Shown: piece after piece, positions 43,134 through 54,105 of the stretch
How the letters are laid out: each line of letters starts with the position of its first letter
How positions within the stretch are numbered: position 1 is the first letter of the stretch
Assembly (NCBI GenBank): GCA_025057115.1
Contig: JANWWZ010000005.1
Location: forward strand, 110,897-174,896
Direction: 5' to 3'
Source of the DNA: Bernardetiaceae bacterium
GTDB taxonomy: Bacteria; Bacteroidota; Bacteroidia; Cytophagales; Thermoflexibacteraceae
DNA length: 64,000 nucleotides
Position numbers and translations under genes: made by a program
Notes under the pieces: generated by a model
What the model saw: only the letters and a program-made list of their open reading frames with translations
Databases searched by the model: none
Told to the model about the DNA's origin: nothing

Positions 43134-46100
43134 ATGGCAGAAACAAAAACCTATAGGCTTGGCATTGTTGCACGTGATTTTGGCGTTACCACTGCCATGC
43201 TTGTTGATTTTTTGGCAAGCAAAGGCATTAAAGTGGATAATAACCCTAACACCAAAATTACAGCAGAGCAATACGCTATGGCAGAAAAAGAATTTGCTGC
43301 CTCAGCTGCTGTTAAAAAAGAAGCCTCTAACCTGCATATAGGTAAATCCTATAGTGAAAATATTGTCATTAGTTCCGAATCTCAAAGCGAGCGGCGCAAA
43401 GAGGAAGAAGAAGAAAAAATTATTAGCATTAAATCTACTGTTTCATTTCCCGCCAAGAAGGAAAACAGTGAAAAGCCTGCCAAAGAGCCCGAAAAAATTA
43501 CTGCCAAGCCTATAGGGCTCAAAATTATAGGCAAAGTAGATCTAGGTCCTAAAAAGCCACCTAAGGAAGAAAAAAAAGCCACCAAGCAAGAAATTGCTGC
43601 CAAACGCCTGGAAAAAATTGCCAAACCCACAAGCACTCCTGTTCCAAAAGAATTGCCTTCTACAGAGGAAGTAGAGGCGGCAGCGCAGTCTTCTATGGCT
43701 GATGCCGCCCCTGAAACTGCAATTGCCCTTGAGCCAATTCCTCAACCAGAGGAAATGACTGCTTCTGCTGCAGAACTAACCCCACCAGTGGCGCTGGAAG
43801 AAGTTACTACTGCTGAGGTACCACCCTCTCTTGAAACCCCAAAACAAGAGGAAGAAGTTGCTAAAGAAAGCCTTCCCGTCCTTGCTCAAGAAACTGCAGC
43901 TGATTCTGTTAAAAAAGTGGCGACAGAAACCTCCAATGGCAGCGATGAAGTCATCAGAGCAGAAGCAGAACGCTTGCAGGGATTAAAGATAATTGGCAAA
44001 ATTGAACTTCCACCAGAGAAGGAAAAGAAAAAAAACAAGCCTGTTGCTTCCTCTGATGAGAAAGAAAAATCCAAGCGCAAGCGCAAACGCATTAAGGCTG
44101 TTCCTGCTGCAAAACCCGAAGCAAGCACTCCAAGTAATGCAACTTCGCAGAAGAATGCCGCTCAACCGCAGCAGCGACCCCAAGCCCAGCCCCAGCAAAA
44201 AAATACTCCCAAGAAGGGAAGCACTGTAGAAAAAGCTCCTGTCAAAGAGAAAGTATCGGAAAAAGACATTCAAGAAAACATCAAAAATACTCTTGCTCGA
44301 CTGACAGGAACCGGTGCGCGGCAAGCTGTCAAAAAAATTAAGCGCGATAAGAAAGAAAGCCGTCGGCAAGAAGAGCAAGCAGACCAACAAAAGAAAAATG
44401 TATTGCAAGTAACTGAGTTCATCTCTACCAACGAACTGGCAAACTTAATGGGCGTTTCAGTGAATCAAATCATTGCTAAGTGCCTCTCCTTTGGCATGTT
44501 CGTTGGAATTAATCAACGCCTTGACGCTGAAGCAATTACCATTATCGCCGACGAGTTTGGCTACGATGTGGAATTCATTTCTGCAGAAGAAGAAATTGCC
44601 GTCATTACTGAAGAAGAAGACAGAGAAGAAGACTTGCAACCGCGCGCTCCGATTGTAACTATTATGGGGCATGTCGATCATGGCAAGACTACTCTTTTGG
44701 ACTACATCCGCAAGTCCAAAGTAGCAGAAGCAGAGGCAGGCGGCATTACCCAGCACATCGGCGCCTATGATGTAACAACTAGCAGTGGCAAGCGAATCGT
44801 TTTTTTAGACACACCAGGACACGAAGCCTTTACTGCAATGCGCGCACGCGGAGCTAAACTCACCGACGTTGCCATCATCGTCATTGCTGCAGATGATGAC
44901 GTAATGCCTCAGACCAAAGAAGCCATTAACCATGCGCAAGCAGCAGGGGTACCCATAGTGTTTGCCATTAACAAAATAGATAAACCCGAAGCTCGACCTG
45001 AAAAAATTAAAGAATCTCTCGCCAAAATGAACCTCTTGGTAGAGGACTGGGGCGGAAGGTATCAATGCCAAGAAATCTCGGCTAAAAAAGGCATCGGCGT
45101 AGATGAACTTCTCGAAAAAGTACTCCTTGAAGCCGAATTGCTCGACTTAAAGGCAAATCCCAACAAAAAAGCCGTAGGAACGGTCATTGAAGCCTCTTTG
45201 GACAAAGGCAAAGGCTATGTAGCCACTGTAATGGTACAAGCTGGCACCCTTCGCAAAGGAGACGTAATTCTCGCTGGAGCCCATTATGGACGCGTGAAAG
45301 CCCTTATGGATCATCGCGGCAAAATCATACAAGAAGCAGGACCTTCTACTCCCGTACAAGTGCTAGGGCTCAATGGAGCTCCGCAAGCAGGAGATAAGTT
45401 CAACGTCATGGAATCAGAAAGGGAGGCAAAAGAAATTGCTCTTCGCCGCGAACAAATCTTGCGCGAACAGAGCATTCGCGCCGCTAAACGCACTACTTTG
45501 AGCGATATTGGTCGCCGCATTGCACTGGGCAACTTCAAACAACTCAATATTATCGTCAAAGGAGATGTAGATGGCTCTGTAGAAGCCCTCTCTGAAGCCC
45601 TGATGAAGCTCTCTACTGAAGAAATAGAAGTCAAAATTATTAGCAAAAGCGTAGGACAAATTTCTGAATCGGACGTGCTACTTGCTGCTGCTTCCAATGC
45701 AGTTATTATAGGCTTCCAAGTGCGTCCTTCACCCAATGCCCGCAAAATGGCAGAAAAAGAGCAAATAGAAGTCCGCCTTTATTCGATTATTTACGATGCC
45801 ATCAATGACGTAAAAGACGCCATTGAAGGCATGCTAGCCCCTACTATTGAAGAAGTAGTAGTAGGCAATGCCGAAGTGTTACAGGTGTTTAAAATTTCCA
45901 AAGTAGGCAATGTAGCAGGTTGCCGCGTAACAGATGGAGTTATCAAGCGCGGTGCCCGCATTCGCCTCATCCGCGATGGCATTGTAATATATGGCGGCGA
46001 CAAAAACGGCGGCGAGATAGCTTCCCTGCGCAGAGAAAAAGAAGACGTAGCTGAAGTAAAAGCAGGTTACGAGTGCGGAATTGCCATCAAAAACTTCAAC

Positions 46101-46166
46101 GACATAAAAGTAGGCGATGTAATAGAAGCCTTCGAACAAAGAGAAGTAAAACGCAAACTTTCTTAA
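43134..46166 (+). CDS. infB: Translation initiation factor IF-2
   Basis: 1010 residues. The N-terminal 460 residues are a low-complexity Lys/Glu/Pro/Ala-rich extension with an IF2_N-type helix ([20 protein letters not shown]) and a second one before the core ([20 protein letters not shown]). The GTPase core has [21 protein letters not shown] and NKIDKP, followed by domains II-IV. IF-2 brings initiator tRNA to the 30S subunit. The long extension is usual in Bacteroidota. Confidence 0.97.
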   Translation: MAETKTYRLGIVARDFGVTTAMLVDFLASKGIKVDNNPNTKITAEQYAMAEKEFAASAAVKKEASNLHIGKSYSENIVISSESQSERRKEEEEEKIISIKSTVSFPAKKENSEKPAKEPEKITAKPIGLKIIGKVDLGPKKPPKEEKKATKQEIAAKRLEKIAKPTSTPVPKELPSTEEVEAAAQSSMADAAPETAIALEPIPQPEEMTASAAELTPPVALEEVTTAEVPPSLETPKQEEEVAKESLPVLAQETAADSVKKVATETSNGSDEVIRAEAERLQGLKIIGKIELPPEKEKKKNKPVASSDEKEKSKRKRKRIKAVPAAKPEASTPSNATSQKNAAQPQQRPQAQPQQKNTPKKGSTVEKAPVKEKVSEKDIQENIKNTLARLTGTGARQAVKKIKRDKKESRRQEEQADQQKKNVLQVTEFISTNELANLMGVSVNQIIAKCLSFGMFVGINQRLDAEAITIIADEFGYDVEFISAEEEIAVITEEEDREEDLQPRAPIVTIMGHVDHGKTTLLDYIRKSKVAEAEAGGITQHIGAYDVTTSSGKRIVFLDTPGHEAFTAMRARGAKLTDVAIIVIAADDDVMPQTKEAINHAQAAGVPIVFAINKIDKPEARPEKIKESLAKMNLLVEDWGGRYQCQEISAKKGIGVDELLEKVLLEAELLDLKANPNKKAVGTVIEASLDKGKGYVATVMVQAGTLRKGDVILAGAHYGRVKALMDHRGKIIQEAGPSTPVQVLGLNGAPQAGDKFNVMESEREAKEIALRREQILREQSIRAAKRTTLSDIGRRIALGNFKQLNIIVKGDVDGSVEALSEALMKLSTEEIEVKIISKSVGQISESDVLLAAASNAVIIGFQVRPSPNARKMAEKEQIEVRLYSIIYDAINDVKDAIEGMLAPTIEEVVVGNAEVLQVFKISKVGNVAGCRVTDGVIKRGARIRLIRDGIVIYGGDKNGGEIASLRREKEDVAEVKAGYECGIAIKNFNDIKVGDVIEAFEQREVKRKLS

Positions 46167-46237
46167 ACTTGCTTTGCTCTTTTATGTTCAATTGTCGCCG
46201 CTACCTGTGCACTGACAAGCAACGGCGATGTTAGTTT

Positions 46238-46978
46238 TTAATTGCCATCGCGGCGCATCATCCCTCCTTGTGCTCTCATCTCCTTTAGGCGCTCTTCTAC
46301 TATTTTTCGAAATTCCTGCCGCGTTACCTTCTTGCCCTCACTAGGGGCTTTTAACTCCTCTTTAGGAGGAGCTTGTAAGCTAATGCTAATAGGTCTAAAG
46401 GTCGCCAATCCATCGTTAATCTCTACTTCTAACACAGTACCTGGCAAAGAATGGAAGCGATCTGGACCGACAGGAGCAAGTAACTGATCGGCGTACCATG
46501 CTACTACATTTACCTTTCGGTTCATGTACTCATCTTCAAGAGTGGCTTTTCGGCATAGGTAGCCATTGATAGTTTTTTCTTGATCTTCCAGTTTCCAAGG
46601 GCGAGTTTTCAAAGTATCTTCAATTAAAAACTTCCTTCCCATGAACTCGCGCAACTCTAGCCACTGCTGAGTTTCAAAATTGAGGTAAGTAATTCCTTGA
46701 TTGCGCATGAATCGCATCATCATGCCGCGACTCGGACCTGACTGGGTATCTTCTTCCTCTTCTTCTACAGGTTTATATACCGACTCTTTCTGATTAAAAA
46801 AAAGTTCCATTTTTTGGCTCATCCATTCGGGTAACATACTTTTCATGGCTTCCCGTTCAGGAGGCAAATTGCGATGCAGATTTACTTTCAACTCGTACAC
46901 AATGGTGCCTTCCATGCCTTGTGCTTGTGCCATGAAATGAATTGCTATGGCAACCAGCGCTATCCAATACTTTTTCAT
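46238..46978 (-). CDS. GLPGLI family protein
   Basis: 246 residues. A signal peptide (MKKYWIALVAIAIHFMAQAQ) is followed by a domain starting MEGTIVYELKV. The family signature appears as FHSLPGTVLEVEINDG, a variant of GLPGLI-L-x-x-x-x-x-G. An acidic run (EEEEED) and a Met-rich stretch (GMMMRFMRNQG) are present. The C-terminal tail is charged. The family is almost restricted to Bacteroidota and has no known function; the protein should be periplasmic or surface-bound. It is convergent with infB. Confidence 0.85.
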   Translation of the reverse strand: MKKYWIALVAIAIHFMAQAQGMEGTIVYELKVNLHRNLPPEREAMKSMLPEWMSQKMELFFNQKESVYKPVEEEEEDTQSGPSRGMMMRFMRNQGITYLNFETQQWLELREFMGRKFLIEDTLKTRPWKLEDQEKTINGYLCRKATLEDEYMNRKVNVVAWYADQLLAPVGPDRFHSLPGTVLEVEINDGLATFRPISISLQAPPKEELKAPSEGKKVTRQEFRKIVEERLKEMRAQGGMMRRDGN

Positions 46979-47104
46979 GTATGAAGCAATTTCTAAAAAG
47001 CAAAGCTATTCGAACCACACGTTAAAAACCCTGAAATTAACGTTAATCAAGGTTAATGAAATCAAGCCGATTGGCGGAAGTTTTTTTCCTTTGAGTTGAA
47101 AGAA

Positions 47105-48589
47105 ATGCTTTGGAACATGCGCCAAAAATCTGCTGGACAACTGCTGCCCGTTGTGTTGATGGTGGCTAGCTTGGTGTTGCTAATGGCGTTGCAATTTTTA
47201 TGGTTGAGCAAATCATTTAACGATGCGCGGCACAATGTCAGGCGCGAGCTTGCCCATCTTTTTGACCGCACCGTGCGCCATATTCAAGATTCTCTTGCGA
47301 TGCGTTTTATGGATTCAGCAGGCATTGACGGCGATTCCCTTGTGCGCCGACTTTTGCTACCCATTGACAAGGCCTTCAAGAATACAATAGACTCTATTGC
47401 TCGGTGCTTGGGCGATAGTGCATACAAAATGCCCATTTTACTCTCAAATGCAAACAAAAGCTTGCACAACCGCCGGCATTTCCACTTTTGGCCTCGGCAT
47501 GTGCGCTTCATGCTCTCGGCAAGCATGCCCATCGATAGCAGTTTAATTTTACAACGCTTCAAACAAGAAATTGCTGCAAGGGATTTAAAAGTAAGCTGTG
47601 TGCAAGTGGCATCATTTCATTTCACTGAACCACCTCCTACCGAAGAAGAGCGACGCAAAGCACGCGAGCAGGCACCCCATATTTTAAGAGAGAAGGTTTT
47701 TTTATTCCCTGGTTGGGGCTATCAAGTCCAAGTAGAAGGATTTGGTTGGAATGCATGGCTGCAAATTGTACCCCAATTGCTTTTTTCTTTGTTTCTCACC
47801 TCAGTGACAACGGCTGCTTTTCTTTTCACATATCGAGGGTTGCAAAAACAACGTCGACTATCGCAAATTAAAGACGAGTTTATCAGCAATGTAACGCACG
47901 AGCTGAAAACTCCTGTTGCTACTGTAGGAGTAGCACTGGAAGCTCTTAGCAATTTCAATGTGTTAAAAGATTCAACAATGACAGCCGAGTATTTAGAAAT
48001 TTGCAAAACAGAGCTACAACGCCTCTCCATGATGATAGAACAAATTATGCAAATTGCCATGCTAGAGGAAAAAGGCGTACATCTACAATACACAAAGGTA
48101 CATGCAGAGGAACTGGTGCGTAAGGTGATAGCCTCTATGCGTCCTCAGCTAGAGCAGAGCCGTGCCCAAGTAGATTTCCAAGCTGAAGGACAAAACTGGA
48201 ATCTCTATGGCGATGAAGTACATCTAAGCAATATTGTGTTTAATTTGCTGGAAAATGCCTTGAAGTACAGCCCTGAACCTGCTTGCATTCAGGTGCGATT
48301 AAAAGAAACAGACAAAGAAATAATACTATCTGTTAAGGACGAGGGCATTGGCATTCCTTCTCAATATCATAAAAAAATTTTTGACAAGTTTTTTCGCGTT
48401 CCTACAGGCAATATTCACAATGTAAAAGGTTATGGGCTGGGATTGAGTTACGTAGCCAAAATTGTGAAAAGTCACGGCGGCAGTATTACTTTGCAAAGCA
48501 CACCTGGAGAAGGCACTACTTTCTTTGTTCATTTGCCTAAACCAAGAGTTAAAGTGCGTCAGTGGCAATATGAGCCCTTCGTTTTTTAA
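47105..48589 (+). CDS. Membrane sensor histidine kinase
   Basis: 494 residues. One transmembrane helix near residues 15-35 and a second near 220-240 (LLFSLFLTSVTTAAFLF) flank a periplasmic sensor domain of unknown ligand. The cytoplasmic kinase part has the H-box FISNVTHELKTPVATVG, N-box FNLLENALKYSP, G1 DEGIGIP and G2 GYGLGLSYV. The response regulator gene overlaps its end by 20 bases, so they form a pair. The ATG is preferred over an upstream TTG three codons away. Confidence 0.92.
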   Translation: MLWNMRQKSAGQLLPVVLMVASLVLLMALQFLWLSKSFNDARHNVRRELAHLFDRTVRHIQDSLAMRFMDSAGIDGDSLVRRLLLPIDKAFKNTIDSIARCLGDSAYKMPILLSNANKSLHNRRHFHFWPRHVRFMLSASMPIDSSLILQRFKQEIAARDLKVSCVQVASFHFTEPPPTEEERRKAREQAPHILREKVFLFPGWGYQVQVEGFGWNAWLQIVPQLLFSLFLTSVTTAAFLFTYRGLQKQRRLSQIKDEFISNVTHELKTPVATVGVALEALSNFNVLKDSTMTAEYLEICKTELQRLSMMIEQIMQIAMLEEKGVHLQYTKVHAEELVRKVIASMRPQLEQSRAQVDFQAEGQNWNLYGDEVHLSNIVFNLLENALKYSPEPACIQVRLKETDKEIILSVKDEGIGIPSQYHKKIFDKFFRVPTGNIHNVKGYGLGLSYVAKIVKSHGGSITLQSTPGEGTTFFVHLPKPRVKVRQWQYEPFVF

Positions 48590-49265
48590 AATTCTCTATG
48601 TGGAAGATGAGCAATTACTAGGGCGCATCGTAAAAGATAGCCTTGAAAGCCGTGGCTTTCGCGTATTGATGTTGCCTGATGGAAAGCACGTGATTGAAAA
48701 ATTCAAAGAGTTTCAGCCTGATGCATGCATTTTAGATGTCATGCTGCCTCATAAAGATGGATTTACGGTAGCCCAAGAAATCAGGGAATTAGCTCCTAAG
48801 ATACCCATTTTATTCCTTACCGCTAAAACCCAAGCCGAAGACGCTGTTCAAGGATTTCAGGCAGGAGGAAACGACTATATCAGAAAACCCTTTAGTCTTG
48901 AAGAACTCATAGCCAGAATTCACAACCTGCTGCGGCTTACTCAAAGCCCTTCCTCCCCCAGCAGCGATGGCGGTATTTCCATTGGGCGTTACTTATTCTT
49001 CCCACAGCGCTATGAATTGCGTTTAGGCGATCAAATCAAAAAAATTTCTTACCGAGAAGCAGAGCTGCTTAGCATTTTTGCAGAAAATCAAAATAAAATT
49101 ATCAATCGTCAAGAAATTCTCCTGCGCGTTTGGCATGATGATTCTTTTTTCAACTCCCGCAACTTGGACGTTTACATTACTCGACTGCGAAACTTGCTTA
49201 AAGACGATCCTTGCATTCAAATCATTTCTATCAAGAACGTAGGATACCACTTTTTGGTAGGGTAA
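48570..49265 (+). CDS. OmpR/PhoB-family response regulator
   Basis: 231 residues from MSPSFFKILYVEDEQ. The receiver domain (1-120) has the acidic pair in YVEDEQ, the phosphoacceptor Asp in CILDVMLPHKDG, and the Lys in IRKPF. The C-terminal winged helix (about 135-231) includes YREAELLSIFAENQ and NSRNLDVYITRLRNLL. Overlap with the kinase gene shows they are a cognate pair. A start farther upstream in the same frame is possible but not supported. Confidence 0.93.
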   Translation: MSPSFFKILYVEDEQLLGRIVKDSLESRGFRVLMLPDGKHVIEKFKEFQPDACILDVMLPHKDGFTVAQEIRELAPKIPILFLTAKTQAEDAVQGFQAGGNDYIRKPFSLEELIARIHNLLRLTQSPSSPSSDGGISIGRYLFFPQRYELRLGDQIKKISYREAELLSIFAENQNKIINRQEILLRVWHDDSFFNSRNLDVYITRLRNLLKDDPCIQIISIKNVGYHFLVG

Positions 49266-49270
49266 GCAAA

Positions 49271-50266
49271 TTAGCGGTAGAGTATGCTACTATCGGTAAG
49301 AGCGTGTAAAAAGGCAATGAGAGCTCTCTGATGGGTGTGCCTGAAACTCTTGTCGGGAAGGTGATGTGCCTTAATGACTGAGTCAGAAAGATGGGCATAG
49401 TGATGCAACACTGCTTGCAGAGTAGGCAAGCTGCCATCGTGCATGTAAGGAGCAGTAAGGGTGATGTTGCGCAAAGTAGGAGTTTTATATTTGGCAAAGT
49501 CGGCGGGATTTAAAGTAATCCGCTGTCTGCCAAGCAATTGCCTTGCGCTATCAATTTGAGTGGGCAATGGCAAACCATTGCGATGAAATTTTCCATCTGT
49601 AAACAGGGGCGGTGTATGGCAACGCGCACAATGCTGGTTAAAAATCTGCATTCCTTCCAGCTCTAAGGCGGTAAGCTGTAGTTGCCCTCGTTGATAGCGG
49701 TCGTAGCGACTATTAGCTGCAATTAAAGTGCGCTGATATTGCGCCAATGCCCTGCTCAAGGCAGCTGAGGTAATGGAATCTGTCCCAAAAGCTGCCTTGA
49801 AAGCACGTCGGTACTCTGGCAAGGCTTGCAAACGCGAAAGCAGGACATTTAAATCAGCACCCATTTCGTCAGGATGGCGCAGGGGCGAAAAAGTAAGCGA
49901 CTCCAAGTTGCGCACCCCTCCATCCCAAAATAATTTTTCCGCCCAAGCTAGATTAATCAAAGCGGGGGCATGACGCGCTAGCTGTTTACCTGAAACTCCT
50001 CGAGAGGTGAGCGCCACTGAGTCAGCAAAAGAGTATCTGGGTTGATGGCAACTGGCGCAAGCCACTTTTCCATTGCCAGAGAGGCGCGGATCAAAAAACA
50101 ACATGCGCCCTAGCTTCACTCCTTCTTCTGTAGCGCGGTTATGAGCTGGTTGAGGTACTGTATCCCCTAACGGCAAAGGCATGCTAAAGCGGTAAGGCTT
50201 GGGCTCGCGCACCTTTGCACATCCTAATGCTAATGCAACTAACAATACGTAGCGTTTTATTTGCAT
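49271..50266 (-). CDS. Dihaem cytochrome c peroxidase/MauG-family lipoprotein
   Basis: 331 residues. The lipoprotein signal (MQIKRYVLLVALALGC) places it on the periplasmic face of a membrane. Two haem c sites are visible, CASCH near residue 69 and CARCH near residue 216. Motifs LGRMLFFDPRLSGNGKVACASCHQ, ALINLAW and KTPTLRNITLTAPYMHDG match bacterial dihaem peroxidases. It would reduce hydrogen peroxide or oxidise a protein partner. An upstream in-frame ATG exists but would not give a lipobox at the right distance. Confidence 0.92.
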   Translation of the reverse strand: MQIKRYVLLVALALGCAKVREPKPYRFSMPLPLGDTVPQPAHNRATEEGVKLGRMLFFDPRLSGNGKVACASCHQPRYSFADSVALTSRGVSGKQLARHAPALINLAWAEKLFWDGGVRNLESLTFSPLRHPDEMGADLNVLLSRLQALPEYRRAFKAAFGTDSITSAALSRALAQYQRTLIAANSRYDRYQRGQLQLTALELEGMQIFNQHCARCHTPPLFTDGKFHRNGLPLPTQIDSARQLLGRQRITLNPADFAKYKTPTLRNITLTAPYMHDGSLPTLQAVLHHYAHLSDSVIKAHHLPDKSFRHTHQRALIAFLHALTDSSILYR

Positions 50267-50339
50267 GCCTGCTGCCTTGCTTTTTAAGCAACGTAGCATA
50301 GACAAAAGTAGTTGGCATCAGCCACCAACTTATTTTCTA

Positions 50340-50762
50340 TTATCTATTGTTTTTGAGCAAATCCCTAATTTCAGTTAGTAGCTTTTCTTCATTGCTGGGA
50401 GAAGGTGGAGCGGCAGGAGCAGGTGCTGCTTCGAGTTTTTTCTTGGCGGCATTCATTGCTTTTACTATCAGAAACATTACAAAGGCAATGATGACAAACT
50501 CAATCACAACTGAGATAAAATTGCCGTATTGCACCGCTACTTCTGCTACTTGCTTGCCATCAGGACTGGTTTCAGCTGGTTTGAGGACCAATTTCCAATC
50601 GCTCAAGTCTTTGCCTTGTATTAGCCCTACAAACGGCATGACAATGCCATTAATAAACACGTTCGTCACTTTGCCGAATGCAGCCCCCATCACAAAGCCT
50701 ACTGCCAGATCGACCAGATTGCCGCGCATGGCAAAATCCCTGAACTCTTTTAAGAACCCCAT
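50340..50762 (-). CDS. mscL: Large-conductance mechanosensitive channel MscL
   Basis: 140 residues from MGFLKEFRDFAMRGN, the typical family start. The first pore helix (VDLAVGFVMGAAFGKVTNVF) and the second helix (FISVVIEFVIIAFVMFLIVKAM) are present, and the C-terminal helix (EEKLLTEIRDLLKNN) forms the cytoplasmic bundle. It releases osmolytes on hypo-osmotic shock. Three in-frame ATGs lie just upstream and cannot be excluded. Confidence 0.95.
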   Translation of the reverse strand: MGFLKEFRDFAMRGNLVDLAVGFVMGAAFGKVTNVFINGIVMPFVGLIQGKDLSDWKLVLKPAETSPDGKQVAEVAVQYGNFISVVIEFVIIAFVMFLIVKAMNAAKKKLEAAPAPAAPPSPSNEEKLLTEIRDLLKNNR

Positions 50763-50905
50763 AAGCAACATGCATTTTTTCCAAATATGAAAGAAAAGAC
50801 CCAAGAAGGCAAAAACTAGTGCAAAAACTTGCTTTCAATTAACCTTTCTCTCGTAAAATTGCGCTAAAACAAGCAAAAACAGTGGAAAGTAAAGGGATAG
50901 AAGTT

Positions 50906-51388
50906 TTAAAAGTTCGTAGGACGTTGCAACTGGCGTTCGAAATATTCATCAGGAGGCAAATTGGGCTGACTAGCAGCCATGGTAGCTAGGTGATCGCAGC
51001 GTTCATTTTCTGGATGGCCTACGTGTCCGCGCATCCATTCAAAGCGTACCTGTTGCCTTCGGTAAGCAATCAAAAAGCGTTGCCACAAGTCTGGATTCTT
51101 CTTGCCTTTAAAATTTTTCCGTTCCCAATCAAACACCCAGTTCTTAGTTACTGCATTGACAACATATTGAGAGTCAGAATAAATGATGACCTCATTGCCC
51201 TCTGTTTTAAGAGCTTCCAGTCCCACAATCACTGCAAATAATTCCATGCGATTGTTAGTTGTTAGCCTAAAACCTCCACAAAGTTCTTTGCGCAAGCCGT
51301 GCGCTGGTGAAAGTAGTACTACGCCATATCCTCCTGGTCCTGGGTTTCCTCGCGAAGCTCCATCAGTATATATCAATACAAAAGCCAT
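50906..51388 (-). CDS. rnhA: Ribonuclease HI
   Basis: 160 residues. All catalytic acidic residues are present: Asp in IYTDGASRGNPGPGG, Glu in NNRMELFAVI, Asp in IYSDSQYV and Asp in NERCDHLA, with His in RGHVGHPENE. It degrades RNA in RNA-DNA hybrids. The gene stands alone. Confidence 0.96.
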   Translation of the reverse strand: MAFVLIYTDGASRGNPGPGGYGVVLLSPAHGLRKELCGGFRLTTNNRMELFAVIVGLEALKTEGNEVIIYSDSQYVVNAVTKNWVFDWERKNFKGKKNPDLWQRFLIAYRRQQVRFEWMRGHVGHPENERCDHLATMAASQPNLPPDEYFERQLQRPTNF

Positions 51389-51522
51389 CGAAGTGCGATA
51401 TAAGGTAAATGGGTTTAAAAAACTTATCCCTATCTTAGAGTTTGCATTTTAGATGCAAAACAAATTTGTCCGCAAAGCAATTTAGAATTTGCAAATCTTG
51501 GAATTTTGAACTGCCAAGAATT

Positions 51523-53079
51523 ATGTACAATAATTACTACGTACTCAAGTTGCTCTCCAGCGAACTTGCAAAGCAACTGCAAGGACTGGAACTAGTTACT
51601 TGCTTTAGTCAAGTGAAAGACGAACTTGTCATGGGCTTTGCGAGCAATCAGCGGCAGTTTTACATCCATGCTAATCTCAATCCTGAAGCCTGTTATTTGA
51701 ATTTTCCCGAAGAAGTAAGCCGAGCCCGTCAAAATAGCATAGCACTTTTCCGCTCAGCTTTAGGAGGTAAAGTAGAAAAAGTCCGCCAATATGTAAACGA
51801 GCGCTGTTTTTCAATTCACCTGAGCAATGGAGGTGCTTTTTTGTTTAAAATGTATGGACAGCGTTCCAATATTATTTGGTTAGAGCGGGACGAAAAAGGC
51901 ACTTTAGTACCCCAAGAACTTTTTCACAACAAGCAAGAAAAAGATCGCCTGCTGCGGCTTGAAACCCTTGATCGGTTTATCGATCAAAGCTATCAAGCCT
52001 TTTTAGCTAATGGTTTGCAAGCTACCTTTCCTACCTTTGACCGCCATTTGATAGAAAAAATTCAACAAGCTGGCAACTCGCCTCAAGCCCAATGGCAAGC
52101 CATTGAGCAACTGCTTAACTATCTACAACAACCTGAATTTTACATCTCTACCGATGGAAAACAAGTTCATTTTTCGGTATTTCCCTCTGAGAAAGATGTA
52201 TACCACAGCAAAGATATCATCGCAGCACTCAACGAATTTCACTACATTTTTTCTCGAGTATATTATTTTGAGCGCGAAAAGTTAGAAGTACTCAGAGAAT
52301 TAGAAAAACGCAGCCGACAAACAGAGCGCTACATCAAGCAAGCGCAAGAAAGGCTTCAAGAATTAGAAACTCAAAATCGCTACGAAGAAATTGCCCACAT
52401 TCTGATGGCAAATTTGCATGCCATCCCAGAACGCGCCACTTCCGTTACTCTATACGATTTTTATCGCAACCAACCTATTGAAATTAAATTAAACGAGTCC
52501 CTTAGTGGGCAAAAAAATGCTGAGGTGTATTACCACAAGGCAAAAAATCAGAAAATAGCAATTGAAAAACATCGCCAAGCGATTGCTACTAAACAAAGAG
52601 AGTTAGAAAAAATTCACCATCACATACAAGCTATCAACCAACTGACGCGCTTAAAAGAGTTACGCCGCTATTTAAAAGAAGAGGGATTGACGGGCAAAAC
52701 TCCTCAAGAAGTTGAATTGCCATTTCGCCGCATACAAATCGAGGGTTTTGAAGTCTGGATCGGCAAAAATGCGCGCAGCAATGAATTACTTACCCAACAG
52801 TATGCTTACAAAGAGGATTTATGGCTACATGCCCGAGATACCAATGGCTCTCATGTAATTATCAAATACAAACCTGGAAAGCCCTTTCCGCCCCAGGTAA
52901 TAGAAAAGGCTGCCCAAATTGCTGCATGGCATTCTAGGCGTCGGCACGAAACGCTTTGCCCTGTGATTTATACTCCCAAAAAATACGTACGCAAACCCAA
53001 AGGCGCCCCCGAAGGAACAGTAGTGGTAGAAAGGGAAGAAGTAATTTTGGTAGAACCAGCGGCAGAAGTATCATCCTAG
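51523..53079 (+). CDS. NFACT family protein (RqcH-like)
   Basis: 518 residues. The NFACT-N domain (about 1-200) is followed by a coiled coil (about 245-430, many Lys/Glu/Gln) and the NFACT-R domain (about 405-518), which has the conserved DLWLHARDTNGSHVIIK. RqcH proteins bind stalled 50S subunits and add C-terminal alanine tails. The second helix-hairpin-helix region is not clear, so full RqcH activity is only inferred. The ATG giving MYNNYYVLKLL is preferred to upstream codons. Confidence 0.85.
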   Translation: MYNNYYVLKLLSSELAKQLQGLELVTCFSQVKDELVMGFASNQRQFYIHANLNPEACYLNFPEEVSRARQNSIALFRSALGGKVEKVRQYVNERCFSIHLSNGGAFLFKMYGQRSNIIWLERDEKGTLVPQELFHNKQEKDRLLRLETLDRFIDQSYQAFLANGLQATFPTFDRHLIEKIQQAGNSPQAQWQAIEQLLNYLQQPEFYISTDGKQVHFSVFPSEKDVYHSKDIIAALNEFHYIFSRVYYFEREKLEVLRELEKRSRQTERYIKQAQERLQELETQNRYEEIAHILMANLHAIPERATSVTLYDFYRNQPIEIKLNESLSGQKNAEVYYHKAKNQKIAIEKHRQAIATKQRELEKIHHHIQAINQLTRLKELRRYLKEEGLTGKTPQEVELPFRRIQIEGFEVWIGKNARSNELLTQQYAYKEDLWLHARDTNGSHVIIKYKPGKPFPPQVIEKAAQIAAWHSRRRHETLCPVIYTPKKYVRKPKGAPEGTVVVEREEVILVEPAAEVSS

Positions 53080-53084
53080 CACTT

Positions 53085-53969
53085 TTAATCTCGATCCACT
53101 ACGATTAAAATAACGGGGCGTTCTGTACGAGGAGTGTTTTCAGTTCTTCCGCGAGGAAAAGTGCGGCGTTCTCGCAAAGCGTTTAGCACAAACTCAGGAA
53201 TATCGGTGCGAAATTGATAGTGATAAATCTGAACCCCGATGGTATGTTGCACCGTGTAAAATGGTTTAACAGGATTACCTAAGGTATCGCGTGGCGTGTT
53301 GCGGGAAGTATCTTTTTTAACTATTTGAAGCGTATCGCGAATAGTATAGCGGATAGTAAGGCTAAGTGGATTGGTGAAATTAGAGACAGTTCGCCGCCGC
53401 TGAAGAATGATATCTTTGGCTCTGCTCATATCTATTACCCCTAACGAGTCCATAAGAGGCGGCAGATTAGTAGTAAATCCTAAATTGGCCGTAAAACGGG
53501 CATTCATGCTGGCAGGTAGTCCTGCTGTTCCTTTGTTGTTTTTATAGTTGCGGTCTGCATTTAAAATTGGAAAGGCGCGGAAGCGATTGCGAGCAAGTAC
53601 GTAAATGCTGTCTAAATAGTCAATTCCTGCAATGAGTACTTTTGTTGTATCAGGTTGAAACTGAGGATTATCGGGTACAAACCGAACTGTGTATAAAATG
53701 CCTGCCTCACTTCGGTCAATATTAATGGTGCCATCTGCTTCGTTGAGATCTAAACCTGCTATGTCGGTATAAAATTTTCCCCGAACATTTTCGGGGGTTA
53801 TCTTAGCACGCGCAGTTCTTTCTCGAGTAGTGTTTCGCCGCGTTATATCTGGGTGAAAAATTAGACTATCATAAGCAATTTCAGTAGGTTCGGCTTGAGG
53901 AGATACTTGCTGTTGGCAACTTGCTGCAACTATGCCAACCAACAACCACAAAGCTAGGTGCGTTTTCAT
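53085..53969 (-). CDS. Lipoprotein of unknown function
   Basis: 294 residues. The lipobox VAASC at residue 18 follows a hydrophobic signal (MKTHLALWLLVGIVAASC). The mature part is rich in charged and Asn/Thr residues, with DYLDSIYVLARNR, and ends in a basic, Pro/Thr-rich stretch and VILIVVDRD. No family was recognised. It should be attached to a membrane facing the periplasm or surface. It is convergent with the NFACT gene (5 bases). Confidence 0.7.
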   Translation of the reverse strand: MKTHLALWLLVGIVAASCQQQVSPQAEPTEIAYDSLIFHPDITRRNTTRERTARAKITPENVRGKFYTDIAGLDLNEADGTINIDRSEAGILYTVRFVPDNPQFQPDTTKVLIAGIDYLDSIYVLARNRFRAFPILNADRNYKNNKGTAGLPASMNARFTANLGFTTNLPPLMDSLGVIDMSRAKDIILQRRRTVSNFTNPLSLTIRYTIRDTLQIVKKDTSRNTPRDTLGNPVKPFYTVQHTIGVQIYHYQFRTDIPEFVLNALRERRTFPRGRTENTPRTERPVILIVVDRD

Positions 53970-54105
53970 ACCTACGAAATTTACAAATTATATGCAAATG
54001 TAGTGGCTAATTCAACTGTTGATGAATTCGCCACGAGTGCGAATGATTCACGCATGCACTTGTAGCAAATTTTTCGTATTCAAGGGACATAATGTTATCT
54101 ACACA

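Noticed and set aside
46193..46230. Inverted repeat between infB and the GLPGLI gene as bidirectional terminator
   Set aside because: Only six firm pairs (TCGCCG/CGGCGA) with a 22-base loop; too weak to call.
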